Notes: a model not told the origin generated them from the letters alone. 64,000 nt of DNA from Deltaproteobacteria bacterium (GCA_020632715.1 JACKFA010000005.1:372001-436000); one strand, 5' to 3'; positions 47,517-55,807 are shown, counted from the stretch's first letter. Made by a program: numbers and translations.

Positions 47517-49640
47517 GTGGACGCGAACGGCAAGGTCCTGGGCGTGTCGCCGGGCGAGATCGACATCGTGGTGACCGGCGCGGACTCGAAGGCGCAGGGC
47601 AAGCACCGCGTCGTCGTCATCGCGGTGACGATCTCGCCCGACGAGGTCACCGTCCCGTTCTACGACAAGTGGCTGCGCTCGGCCCACGCCGACACGACGG
47701 CGGAGCCGTTCAACCACTGGAACGAGGAGGGCGTGATCCCGAAGGACTGCGCGCGCTGCCACAGCACTCCGGGCTACCGGGACTACATCGGCGCCGACGG
47801 CAGCGCCGCCGACGAGACGGACACGGACCACGCCACGGGCACGGTCATCGAGTGCACGGCGTGCCACAACGACGTGGCGCTCACGCTCTCGCACGTGATC
47901 TTCCCGTCGGGCGTCGAGGTCGACGGGCTCGGCCCCGAGGCGCGCTGCATGACCTGCCACCAGGGCCGCGCCTCGAGCGACACCGTCGACAACGACATCG
48001 CCGACGCCGACGTCGCGACGCCCGACACGGTGTCGACCGACCTCGGCTTCCTGAACATCCATTACTACGCGGCGGGCGCGACCCTCATGGCCGGGCGCGT
48101 GCGCGGCGGCTACCAGTACGACGGGCAGGTCTACGACTGGCGCTTCCGCCACGTCCCGGGCGTCGACACCTGCGTCGGCTGCCACGACCCGCACTCGCTG
48201 CAGCTCAAGTTCGAGACGTGCAACCAGTGCCACCCGGGCACCCACTCGAAGGACGACGTCAAGAACATCCGCATGATCGCGTCGCGCGGGCAGGACTACG
48301 ACGGCGACGGCGACAAGCAGGAGGGCATCTACTACGAGCTCGAGGGCCTGAAGGCCACGCTCCTCGCCGACATCCGCACCTACGGCGAGCAGCACGGCGG
48401 CGCCATCTGCTACGAGAGCGAGACGTACCCGTACTTCTTCCGCGACAGCGACGCGGACGGCGTCTGCACGGCCGAAGAGGCCGTGTTCGCCAACCGCTAC
48501 GCCTCCTGGACGGCGCGCCTCGTCCGCGCCGCGTACAACTTCTCGGCGGCGAGCAAGGACCCGGGCGCCTTCGCGCACAACGGCAAGTACATGATCCAGC
48601 TCGTGCACGACAGCATCGAGGACCTGAACAAGGGCATCTCGACGCCGCGCGATCTGACCGCGATGATCCGCAATGACGTCGGCCACTTCAACGGCGCTGG
48701 CGAGCCCGCCCGCCACTGGGACGCGGACGAGGAGGTCTCGTCGGGTTGCTCGAAGTGTCACGGCGGGTCGGAGGGCTTCCGCTTCTTCCTCGACCACGGC
48801 GTCGGCGCGAACGTCGAGGAGCCGGACAACGGCCTCGACTGCGCGACGTGCCACACGAACTTCACCCAGTTCGAGACCGTCAAGGTCGCGTCGGTGGTGT
48901 TCCCGAGCGGCGTCAGCGTGAACACGTCGGAGGCCGGGACGGACGGCATCTGCGTGACCTGCCACCAGGGTCGCGAGTCGAAGAAGTCGGTCGACGCGCA
49001 GCTCGCGGCGGGCGGCAACGGCGGCTTCAAGAACATCCACTACCTGCCGGCCGGCGCCACGCGCTACGGCGCGGACGTGCACGTGGGCTACGAGTACGCC
49101 GGCAAGACCTACGCCGGGCACCCGGCGGGCCACGCGGGCGGCGACAACTGCACGAGCTGCCACAACCCGGTCACGACGAACCACACGTTCTACGTCTCCG
49201 ACAACATCGGCTACTGCGCGACGTGCCACCTCGGCGTGACGAAGCCCGAGGACATCCGGATGCCGTCGAACACGACGGACTGGGACGGCGACGGGAGCGG
49301 CACGGAGTCGCTCAAGGCGGAGCTCGACGGGATCGCGGCGGCGCTGCTCAGGGCGATGCAGGCGAGCTCGAACAACAAGATCTGCTACAACGAGAACGCC
49401 TACCCGTACTTCTTCATCGACACGGACAGCGACGGCGAGTGCTCGGCCGCGGAGGCCATCTCGCCGAACGCGTTCAAGACCTGGGGGACGGGCGGGCTCC
49501 TGCCGGCGGCGTTCAACTACCAGTTCTACAAGAAGGAGCCGGGGGCCTGGGCGCACAACTTCAAGTACATGGCCCAGATCCTCATCGACGGCATCGAGGC
49601 CCTCGGCGGCGACGTGTCGTCGTTCACGCGGCCCCAGTAG
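47517..49640 (+). CDS. Decaheme c-type cytochrome, 5' end missing
   Basis: Ten CxxCH motifs are present: CARCH, CTACH, CMTCH, CVGCH, CNQCH, CSKCH, CATCH, CVTCH, CTSCH and CATCH. The protein is an internal duplication of a five-heme module of about 330 residues: each half has CxTCHQGR, NIHY..AGAT, CY..E.YPYFF and a final AHN.KYM.Q element. The first 45 residues resemble an Ig-like domain (PGEIDIVVTGADSKAQGKHRVVVIAVTISP), but signal peptide and proper start are missing; GTG at 47517 is the first possible start. An outer-membrane or extracellular electron-transfer role is expected for such proteins; this copy may be non-functional or the junction an artefact. Confidence 0.8.
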   Translation: MDANGKVLGVSPGEIDIVVTGADSKAQGKHRVVVIAVTISPDEVTVPFYDKWLRSAHADTTAEPFNHWNEEGVIPKDCARCHSTPGYRDYIGADGSAADETDTDHATGTVIECTACHNDVALTLSHVIFPSGVEVDGLGPEARCMTCHQGRASSDTVDNDIADADVATPDTVSTDLGFLNIHYYAAGATLMAGRVRGGYQYDGQVYDWRFRHVPGVDTCVGCHDPHSLQLKFETCNQCHPGTHSKDDVKNIRMIASRGQDYDGDGDKQEGIYYELEGLKATLLADIRTYGEQHGGAICYESETYPYFFRDSDADGVCTAEEAVFANRYASWTARLVRAAYNFSAASKDPGAFAHNGKYMIQLVHDSIEDLNKGISTPRDLTAMIRNDVGHFNGAGEPARHWDADEEVSSGCSKCHGGSEGFRFFLDHGVGANVEEPDNGLDCATCHTNFTQFETVKVASVVFPSGVSVNTSEAGTDGICVTCHQGRESKKSVDAQLAAGGNGGFKNIHYLPAGATRYGADVHVGYEYAGKTYAGHPAGHAGGDNCTSCHNPVTTNHTFYVSDNIGYCATCHLGVTKPEDIRMPSNTTDWDGDGSGTESLKAELDGIAAALLRAMQASSNNKICYNENAYPYFFIDTDSDGECSAAEAISPNAFKTWGTGGLLPAAFNYQFYKKEPGAWAHNFKYMAQILIDGIEALGGDVSSFTRPQ

Positions 49641-49685
49641 CTTCGTGACGGCGCCGCGGCGCGCCGCGACGTGACCGACGCTCGG

Positions 49686-49715
49686 ACGCCGGGCTCCCAC
49701 CAGGGGGCCCGGCGT
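49686..49715. terminator. Intrinsic hairpin between decaheme gene and TetR gene
   Basis: ACGCCGGGC (49686-49694) pairs perfectly with GCCCGGCGT (49707-49715); inner CCC/GGG pairs extend the stem around an ACCA loop. It is 46 bp after the decaheme stop and 49 bp from the convergent TetR stop. T-rich sequence follows only weakly (TTCGGCGTTTCC), but in high-GC genomes such hairpins often act alone. Confidence 0.6.
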
Positions 49716-49763
49716 TCGGCGTTTCCGGGCCGGTGGACGTGAGCGGCGCGGGGGCGCTCCTGA

Positions 49764-50369
49764 TCACGCGCCGCGCTCGGCCCCCTGCAACAGCACCGCG
49801 CGCACCGCGCGCTCGACCATCGCGTCGAGCGCCGGCGGGATGGGGCGCCCGTCCGCGAGCCCCGGCCGAACCGCGCTGTAGGGGATCGACGTCAGGGCCC
49901 AGCGCACGCGCAGGAGCGCGTCGGGATCGTCCGGCAGGAGGCGCGCCGCGATACCACGGAGCCCCTCGTCGAGGGCCGCGGCCGTCGCCCTGGCGCGCGT
50001 CGCGATCTCCTCCGGCCACTCCGGCGCCACCAGATCCTGCCAGCGGTACACGACGAGGAGCCGCGCCTCCACCGGCCGCGCCCGCGACCAGCGGAGCACG
50101 TGCAGCGCGCCGTCCACCGCGCAGTCGATGGCCGGCCGGTCCGCCGCGAGGCGCTGCAGGTAGCCCGCCTGGAAGCCCTCCGCCGCGCGCAGCCAGAGCG
50201 TCCCGATGAGCGCGTCGCGCGACGGGAAGCGGTGGTAGAGCGAGCCGCTCGGCGCCCCGAGCGCTCGCGCCACCCCCGCGACGCTCAGCCCCCGCGCCCC
50301 GACCGCGTCGAACTCCGCGAGCGCGGCGTCGAGGATCGTGTCCGTGTCGTAGCGAGCGGGGCGCGGCAT
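49764..50369 (-). CDS. TetR-family transcriptional regulator, 201 aa
   Basis: Residues 8-55 hold the TetR helix-turn-helix (TDTILDAALAEFDAVGARGLSVAGVARALGAPSGSLYHRFPSRDALI). The C-terminal half is the helical ligand-binding domain (ALHVLRWSRARPVEARLLVVYRWQDL). Two 18-bp palindromes lie between its start codon and the divergent gene, so it represses itself and the neighbour. Ligand unknown. Confidence 0.92.
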   Translation of the reverse strand: MPRPARYDTDTILDAALAEFDAVGARGLSVAGVARALGAPSGSLYHRFPSRDALIGTLWLRAAEGFQAGYLQRLAADRPAIDCAVDGALHVLRWSRARPVEARLLVVYRWQDLVAPEWPEEIATRARATAAALDEGLRGIAARLLPDDPDALLRVRWALTSIPYSAVRPGLADGRPIPPALDAMVERAVRAVLLQGAERGA

Positions 50370-50372
50370 GAA

Positions 50373-50413
50373 TTAGAGACTACTCTCTTGATCAATTAGA
50401 GGCGACCCTCTAA
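50373..50413. promoter_or_regulatory. Twin TetR operator
   Basis: Site 1 TTAGAGACTACTCTCTTG (50373-50390) and site 2 TTAGAGGCGACCCTCTAA (50396-50413) share TTAGAGR-CNAC-YCTCT; site 2 has perfect 7-bp arms around CGAC and site 1 has imperfect arms. Their starts are 23 bp apart, so a dimer pair could bind close to the same face of the helix. Site 1 is 4 bp from the regulator ATG. Confidence 0.75.
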
Positions 50414-50446
50414 AACCGAGATCGACCGGACACGAAGGAGATCGCC

Positions 50447-50956
50447 ATGCGGATCATGAACGTCCACGAGCGCGCCATCCCGGCCTCCGAGGCCGCGATC
50501 GGCGCTCTGATCGACACGCTCGCGAGCGACCCCGGCGACCGGCTCTGGCCGTGGGAGCGTTGGCCCGCCCAGATCCTCGATCGCGGCCTCACGCCTGGCA
50601 GCGCCGGCGGCCACGGCCCGATCCGCTACCACGTGATCGCGCACGATCCGGGCCGGCGCGTTCGCTACGCCTTCGACCGGATCTTCGGCGCCCCCGTCCG
50701 CGGCCACCACGGCTTCGACGTCGTCCCGGGCGACGCGCCTGGCGAGAGCACGCTCCGCCACGTCATGCTCCTCGACGTCCCGCCCCGCGTGACGCTGCTC
50801 TGGCGCCTCGGGGTCCACGCCATGCACGACGCCTTCCTCGAGGACGCCCTCGACAAGGCCGAGCGCGAGCTCACCGGCGCCGTCCGCCGCCCCGCCCGTC
50901 ACTCCGCCTGGGTCCGCGCGCTCCGCCGCGCGTTCCGCCCGCGCCGCCCCGCGTGA
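50447..50956 (+). CDS. SRPBCC-like protein, 169 aa
   Basis: A small soluble protein with a possible helix-grip fold: N-terminal RIMNVHERAIPASEAAIGALIDTL, a beta section (GHGPIRYHVIAHDPGRRVRYAFDRIFGAPVRGHHGFDVVPGD, STLRHVMLLDVPPRVTLLWRLG) and a C-terminal helix (HAMHDAFLEDALDKAERELTG). This looks like the SRPBCC/polyketide cyclase group that binds hydrophobic ligands, but the match is by pattern only. It is divergent from TetR and shares the twin operator, so it is probably TetR-controlled. Confidence 0.75.
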   Translation: MRIMNVHERAIPASEAAIGALIDTLASDPGDRLWPWERWPAQILDRGLTPGSAGGHGPIRYHVIAHDPGRRVRYAFDRIFGAPVRGHHGFDVVPGDAPGESTLRHVMLLDVPPRVTLLWRLGVHAMHDAFLEDALDKAERELTGAVRRPARHSAWVRALRRAFRPRRPA

Positions 50957-50962
50957 TCAGGA

Positions 50963-51790
50963 TCAGCCTGGCGGCGGCGTCGCCGTGCGGTGGTGCAGGT
51001 CGAACGTCGCCCCGTGCGGGAGCAGGTGGAGCCGCACGTTCGTCATGCAGATCGGCGCGCCCTGCGGCGTGTCCGCGATCGAGCTGTGGCCGAGCTGCGA
51101 GACGTCCACGACCGTCACGGCCCCGCTCCCGACGACGTGCAGCACGGCGTCCGGGTCGATGAACGCGCCCGTGTCCTCGTCGAGCCCGAGGCCGATCGCG
51201 AACGGGTTGTACGCGAGCGCCGTCAGGAGCCGCCCGAGGCGGTCGCGCTGCCGGAAGTGCTGGTCCACCACCACCCGGTTCGTGAGCCCGAGCCCCGGCG
51301 AGAGCTGCACCATCCCCGCCGTCGGCGACGCCCCGCTCGCGCCGTGCGCGATCATGTGCTCCGGCAGGATCGCCGCCCCCGCGGACGTCCCGCCCACGAT
51401 GGCGCCGTCCGCCGACAGCCGCCGCACGAGCTTCGCGACCGGCGTCCCGCCCAGGATCGTCGCGATCCGGAGCTGGTTCCCGCCCGTGAAGAACACCCCC
51501 GTCGCCCGCTCGAGCTGCGTGACGAGCCCGTCGTTCTCGGCGTCCGCGCGATCGAAGAACGGCAGCCAGTAGGCCTCGCCCGCGCCGAGCTCCTCGAAGA
51601 GCGCCTGGTAGCGCGGGCCCGTGTCCGGGAGCTCCGAGGCCGTCGGGATCACGGCGATAACGGCGTCCGCGCCGCCCGCGATCTCCGCGAAGCGCTTCAG
51701 GATGCGCTGGTCCGAGATCTTCTCCTCCGCCCCGCCGACCGGCACGATCCAGCCGCGCCGCCCGTCGGGCCCCAACTTCGCCGGGCTCAT
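50963..51790 (-). CDS. cphB: Cyanophycinase, 275 aa
   Basis: The serine-peptidase S51-type fold is evident: GWIVPVGGAEEKI near the start, FFTGGNQLRIATIL and the nucleophile elbow VGGTSAGAA with Ser136, then ITNRVVVDQHFRQRDRLGRLL-type sequence (QHFRQRDR) and GLGLDEDTGAFI. Cyanophycinase cuts the Asp-Arg polymer cyanophycin to beta-Asp-Arg dipeptides. Its ATG overlaps the stop of the upstream isoaspartyl dipeptidase (ATGA), giving a logical degradation pair. No signal peptide is visible, so it works on an intracellular reserve. No cyanophycin synthetase lies in the window. Confidence 0.88.
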   Translation of the reverse strand: MSPAKLGPDGRRGWIVPVGGAEEKISDQRILKRFAEIAGGADAVIAVIPTASELPDTGPRYQALFEELGAGEAYWLPFFDRADAENDGLVTQLERATGVFFTGGNQLRIATILGGTPVAKLVRRLSADGAIVGGTSAGAAILPEHMIAHGASGASPTAGMVQLSPGLGLTNRVVVDQHFRQRDRLGRLLTALAYNPFAIGLGLDEDTGAFIDPDAVLHVVGSGAVTVVDVSQLGHSSIADTPQGAPICMTNVRLHLLPHGATFDLHHRTATPPPG

Positions 51791-53046
51791 GCGCCCCCTC
51801 CCGTCCCAGGTCCTGCCTCGAACGCGCCCCGCCCCGCCGCGAGCAGCTCCCCGCCCGCGACGAGCCACCGCCCGCGCGCCATCACCGCCGCGAGCGGGAG
51901 CCGCGCGTCCGCCGCGTCGTCCGTGTCGAACACCAGCAGATCCGCGTCCCACCCCGGCGCCACCGCGCCCTTCCGCGCGTCGAGCAGGAGCGCCCGCGCC
52001 GGGTTCACCGTCACCGGCGCCAGCGCCGCCACGAGCGGGACGCCCGCCGCGACCAGCGCGCGCACGGTCTCGAGGAGCGTCGCCGACGCGCCGACCCCCA
52101 TCGCGACGAGGCGCCCGTCGGCGTCGAACGTCGGGAGGCAGCCGCCGCCGTCGCTCGAGCACGTGAGCCGCCCGAGCGGGAGCCCCGCGCGGTGCCACGC
52201 GGCGATGGCGTCCGCCGCCGACAGCGCGCCGCCGAGGTCGTCGGCCGGGAAGGCCGTGACGTCGAAGTACGGGAGCGCGCCGCCGGCCGCGGCGAGGTCC
52301 ATCGCCTCGCGCCAGAGGGTCGGGTTCCGGTTCAGGTGCGTGGGCTGCCATACGCGCGCCGGGATCTCGGCCTCCGCGAGCGCGCGCCGCACGAGGTCGA
52401 GCCCGCGCGCGCCGTCGCCGAGGTGGAGGTGGACGATCCCCGCCTTCCCCGCCGTGAGCCCGCCGACGTAGGCGTCGGAGGCGACGCGGAGCAGCTCCGC
52501 GAGCGTCGGCTGGGAGGAGCGGTGGTCGCTCACGGCGAGCTCGCCGACGCCGACGACCGGGTCCACGAAGACGACGTCGTCCTTGACGCTGCCCGTGAGG
52601 GTCACGACCGGGACGGCGTAGTTGCCCGTGTAGCACCAGGCCGAGAGCCCCTCCTCGCGGAGGCCGAGCGTCGTCGCGACGAGATCGCGCATGGTGCGCG
52701 TGGCGCCGTCCGTGCCGAGGACGCCGACGACCGAGGTCACGCCCGCCGACGCGAGCGCCGAGAGCATGACCCGCGGGACGCGCGAGGCGAAGCCGCTCTC
52801 GCCGCCGCCCCCCGTGAGGTGCACGTGGGCGTCGATGAGGCCCGGCGCGACGAGCCGGCCGGCGACGTCGACGACCTCGACGAGGCCGGCCGCGACAGGG
52901 CTCGCGAAGGCGGCGGCGAGGCCGGGGGCGACGGCGGCGACGCGCTCGTCGGCGACGAGGACGTCGACCGGCGCGGGGCGGGCGGGCGCGTCGGGGGAGC
53001 CCGGCGCGACGACGCGCGCGTTCTGGATGAGCTTGAGCGCCGACAT
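51787..53046 (-). CDS. iadA: Isoaspartyl dipeptidase / metal-dependent amidohydrolase, 419 aa
   Basis: An amidohydrolase-superfamily TIM barrel: metal-binding HVH in LIDAHVHLTGGG near residue 75, further catalytic regions YTGNYAVPVVTLTGSVKDDV, HLHLGDGARG, QPTHLNRN and the Asp of CSSDGGG. The ETGFASRVP-like GESGFASRVPRVML and SVVGVLGTDGATR are typical of the IadA subfamily, which hydrolyses beta-aspartyl dipeptides. Adjacent to cyanophycinase it should split the beta-Asp-Arg product into Asp and Arg. The ATG at 53046 is preferred over upstream starts by homology to the family start (MSALKLIQNARVV). Confidence 0.88.
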   Translation of the reverse strand: MSALKLIQNARVVAPGSPDAPARPAPVDVLVADERVAAVAPGLAAAFASPVAAGLVEVVDVAGRLVAPGLIDAHVHLTGGGGESGFASRVPRVMLSALASAGVTSVVGVLGTDGATRTMRDLVATTLGLREEGLSAWCYTGNYAVPVVTLTGSVKDDVVFVDPVVGVGELAVSDHRSSQPTLAELLRVASDAYVGGLTAGKAGIVHLHLGDGARGLDLVRRALAEAEIPARVWQPTHLNRNPTLWREAMDLAAAGGALPYFDVTAFPADDLGGALSAADAIAAWHRAGLPLGRLTCSSDGGGCLPTFDADGRLVAMGVGASATLLETVRALVAAGVPLVAALAPVTVNPARALLLDARKGAVAPGWDADLLVFDTDDAADARLPLAAVMARGRWLVAGGELLAAGRGAFEAGPGTGGGA

Positions 53047-53144
53047 CGTGTCGTGTGGTACTGGAACCGGCCCGCGAGGGGAAGCGGAATGAGGCCGCGC
53101 CGGTGACCGGCTAGCGCCACAGCGCCTGGAGCGCATTGGGGCTT

Positions 53145-53167
53145 CGAGAATGTTCGAGGCGTTCTCG
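53145..53167. promoter_or_regulatory. Inverted repeat upstream of the iadA/cphB pair
   Basis: CGAGAA (53145-53150) and TTCTCG (53162-53167) are inverted around an 11-bp spacer containing a second TTCGAG. It sits about 100 bp upstream of the iadA start, in the 138-bp gap after the PPIase stop. A weak operator candidate. Confidence 0.35.
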
Positions 53168-53184
53168 GAGCGGATCGGCGAGGC

Positions 53185-54198
53185 CTAGAGCGGCTCCGAG
53201 GACTCGAGGTCGTCCGCGGGCGCGGCGACGTCCGGGAGGGCGCGGACGATGACGGCCTTCCTCGTGAGCTCGGCGAGGAGCTCGCGGCGGGCGATGAAGA
53301 AGCGCTTGCCGCGGAGGGCCCTCCGGATCTCGTCGCGCGCCTCCTCATAGGTCCTGTCGCGCGCGGGGCGGCGTCCGGTGACGAGGATGAGGTGCCAGCC
53401 GAAGCGCGTGCGGACCGGCTCGGAGACCGCGCCGATGGCGAGCGTGTCGGCGGCGTTCTCGAACTCCGCGACCATGCGACCCGAGGAGAACCAGCCGAGG
53501 TCGCCGCCGCGCGGCGCCGAGGGCCCGTCCGAGAGCTTCTCGGCGACCTCCGCGAAGGGCGTGCCCGCGGCGAGCGCCTCCTGCGCGGCGCGCACCCGCG
53601 CCAGGGCGGCGCGCTCCGCGGAGGGCGGGGCGTCCGGCGCGAGCTTCACGAGGATGTGGCTCGCGCGGAGCCCGGCCTTCTCGACGTAGAAGCTCCGGTG
53701 TCCGTCGAAGAACGCGCGGATCTCGTCCTCGGTGGGATCGAGCCCGCCGCGGGACGCGAGGAGGAGCTCCAACTCGGCGCGCTCGTGGATCCGCCTCCCG
53801 AGCTCGGCCCGGCTCGCCTCGTGCCCGCGCATGTACTCCTCGAAGTCGGCCTCGCTCACGAACCGCGCCTTGTACTCGTCGAGGCCCGCCGCGAGGATCT
53901 CGGGGGTGACGACCACGCCGGCGGCCACCGCGGCATGGTGGAGGAGCTCGCGTTCGATCAACCGCTTCAGGATGGTGGCGCGGACGCGGTCGAGGTCCGC
54001 GGAGGGCGCGACGACGCCGCGACTGACGAGCATGTCGAGCTCCTCGTCGACGGCCGCGCGGGGGATCGGGACCCCGTCGACCAGGGCGGCGGCGCCGTCC
54101 GGGAGCGCGGTCGGCGGCGGCGAAGCGACGCGCTCGGCGGGCGGCGGGGCCGCGGCGAGGAGCACCGCGCCGAGGAGCGCGGCGAGTGGGGTCGGCAC
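53185..54198 (-). CDS. SurA/PpiC-type periplasmic peptidyl-prolyl isomerase, 337 aa
   Basis: GTG start (AGGA 10 nt upstream) gives a short signal peptide (MPTPLAALLGAVLLAAAPPPA). Residues 60-180 form the SurA-like N-terminal chaperone region (DLDRVRATILKRLIERELLHHAAVAAGVVV). Residues about 195-290 are a parvulin domain: ASHILVKLA, AQEALAAGTPFAEVAEKLSDGPSAPRGGDLGWFSSGRMV and SEPVRTRFGWHLI. It assists folding of secreted or outer-membrane proteins, of which this window has many. Confidence 0.9.
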   Translation of the reverse strand: MPTPLAALLGAVLLAAAPPPAERVASPPPTALPDGAAALVDGVPIPRAAVDEELDMLVSRGVVAPSADLDRVRATILKRLIERELLHHAAVAAGVVVTPEILAAGLDEYKARFVSEADFEEYMRGHEASRAELGRRIHERAELELLLASRGGLDPTEDEIRAFFDGHRSFYVEKAGLRASHILVKLAPDAPPSAERAALARVRAAQEALAAGTPFAEVAEKLSDGPSAPRGGDLGWFSSGRMVAEFENAADTLAIGAVSEPVRTRFGWHLILVTGRRPARDRTYEEARDEIRRALRGKRFFIARRELLAELTRKAVIVRALPDVAAPADDLESSEPL

Positions 54199-54426
54199 GA
54201 TGGCGGTCCTGGCTCGAGGGTGGCGCGAGTCTGCCACAGCGCGCGGCGCCCGGCACGGACGAGGGTCCGGATTGGGGGCCAAAGCGACCGGTGCGTCGTT
54301 TCAAGGTCCGCGCGTTGACAAGCGGCCGGACCCGCGACAACCGAGCAACACCTTCATTTACCGCTCGGCCCCGCCGAGCCCGGATCGGGGCGCCTCCGCG
54401 GCGCCTTCGAAGGGAGCCCTGTCGCC
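54199..54426. other. 228-bp spacer, promoter region
   Basis: Separates the divergent PPIase gene and the decayed secreted-protein gene. TTGACAAGC at 54314-54322 is a consensus-like -35; AT-rich CAACACCTTCATTTACC follows. No coding sequence is visible. Confidence 0.4.
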
Positions 54427-55050
54427 ATGGGACCACACCGCGCCGCGCTCGTCGTCGCCCTCGCCCTCGCCTTCGCCCCCTCACCGCCGGCGAGCCGGTC
54501 GTCTGCGCGCTCGAGCAGCGCCTCGGCGAGGGGTCGAAGCTCGACATCTCGGCCTACGGGATCCGCGTCTTCCGCTGCGTCGTGAAGGACGAGGGCAAGG
54601 AGGGCTGGGCGCGCCTCCACGACACCGCCGGCGCCCACGAGATCGCGCGCACCCTCGCCGGCAAGGTCGACGCGGACTTCGCGACGCTCGCGGTCACCGT
54701 CAAGGAGCTCGCGCAGGGCTCGTAGAAGCGGCAGGCGCGCGCGTGGGCGACCGACCACGACGCGAAGCTCCCCGTGAGCCTCATCTGGGAGTTTGCGGAG
54801 AGCAACAGCGCGGACGAGGAGTCGGACTGGACGTTCGCCGGGGCGGGCCGCGAGGAGGCGCGCTGGCGGCAGCTCCACTTCGACCTGTCGCGCGTGGGCG
54901 CCATGATGCGCCAGACCCGTCGCCGGGGTGACGCTGCGCACGACGAAGCTCGCGAGCGTCGGTGACGCGCCCTGGGACGCGAAGGCCGGCGCGAAGCGCG
55001 GCTTCGAGGGGCACGCGGCCTGGGCCGCGGGCTGCCCCCCGACGCTCTGA
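54427..55050 (+). pseudogene. Decayed secreted-protein gene (two frameshifts and an in-frame stop)
   Basis: ATG at 54427 begins a good signal peptide (MGPHRAALVVALALAFAP). One base appears lost at the C run near 54477-54481, after which the original frame continues as a normal-looking protein (TAGEPVVCALEQRLGEG, DISAYGIRVFRCVVKDEG). A TAG stop at 54723-54725 interrupts it, yet the same frame continues protein-like beyond (ARAWATDHDAKLPVSLIWEFAES, WRQLHFDLSRVGAMMRQT). Near 54920-54930 the frame changes again to TLRTTKLASVGDAPWDAKAG and ends at 55050. The intact protein would be about 207 aa. Three separate lesions argue for real decay. Family unknown. Confidence 0.7.
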
Positions 55051-55083
55051 TTGATGACCTGATCGCGACGCTGGCGCGCGCCG

Positions 55084-55662
55084 CTACTCCGCGCCGGCGC
55101 CGACGAAGATCGAGACGACCTTGCCGCTGTCGAAGCGGAAGAACACGCCCCCGAAGACGCTCCCCGCCACGAGGAGGCTGTCGTTCGCCTCGTGATCGGT
55201 GGCCCCGAGCGTCGCGTACGCCTTCTCGACGGCCTCGCGCGACGCCCCGACCCCGATGCCGCGCGCCGTCGTCCCGTCGAAGGGCGGCGACACCGTGAAG
55301 CCGTCGACGGTCTGCGGGCCGTCGGCGGTGTTGGAGGTCATGTCGGCCTCGACACCGGCCGCGGGCCAGCTCCACTGCGCGTGGAAGAGGCCGTCGGCGC
55401 CCCACTCCTCGGGCTCCCCCTTCTCAGCGGGCGGCCCGAGGCGGCTCACGAGGTCGTCCGCGGTGAGGCCGAGGCGGAGCCAGCCGACGTGCTCGCCGGC
55501 CATGGCGGCCTCGCGGCACTCCGAGTCCTCCGGCGCGCAGTGCGCCGGCGGCAGGAGCACCGGCGCGGCGCCGCTCGTGTCCGCGACGACCGGCTTCGAC
55601 GAGCCGCAGGCCGAGGTGAGGAGGAGGGCGGCGGCAGACAGGGCGAGGAAGATGCGCGACAC
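55084..55662 (-). CDS. Lipoprotein, 192 aa
   Basis: GTG start with GGAGAG 7 nt before; signal peptide SAAALLLTSAC. The mature protein has a cysteine pair (HCAPEDSECRE) and a helical-beta core (HVGWLRLGLTADDLVSRLGPPAEKGEPEEWGADGLFHAQW, GIGVGASREAVEKAYATLG). The ..G.T..DL..RLGPP pattern is like small SmpA/OmlA-type or BLIP-like modules in lipoproteins. No assigned function. Confidence 0.75.
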   Translation of the reverse strand: MSRIFLALSAAALLLTSACGSSKPVVADTSGAAPVLLPPAHCAPEDSECREAAMAGEHVGWLRLGLTADDLVSRLGPPAEKGEPEEWGADGLFHAQWSWPAAGVEADMTSNTADGPQTVDGFTVSPPFDGTTARGIGVGASREAVEKAYATLGATDHEANDSLLVAGSVFGGVFFRFDSGKVVSIFVGAGAE

Positions 55663-55770
55663 GATGATCTCTCCGGCTCGGGGGGCGATGGTCTCGCTCT
55701 CGACAGGCGAGCGCGGCGCGATATTGCGGCACGCGCGACGTTCCTGCCACCGGTCCCTCGCGCGCACCGT

Positions 55771-55785
55771 GTGAACGACGTTCAC
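55771..55785. promoter_or_regulatory. Palindrome GTGAACGACGTTCAC (dispersed motif, copy 3)
   Basis: Perfect 15-bp palindrome, extended to 19 bp (GTGTGAACGACGTTCACAC, 55769-55787). It lies 23 bp downstream of the stop of the large Asp-rich lipoprotein and about 110 bp upstream of the 192-aa lipoprotein. Confidence 0.6.
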
Positions 55786-55807
55786 ACCGTGGCGCCTGGC
55801 GCCGTCG

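Noticed and set aside
50963..53046. Cyanophycin biosynthesis locus
   Set aside because: Only the degradation enzymes are present; no cphA-type synthetase in the window.
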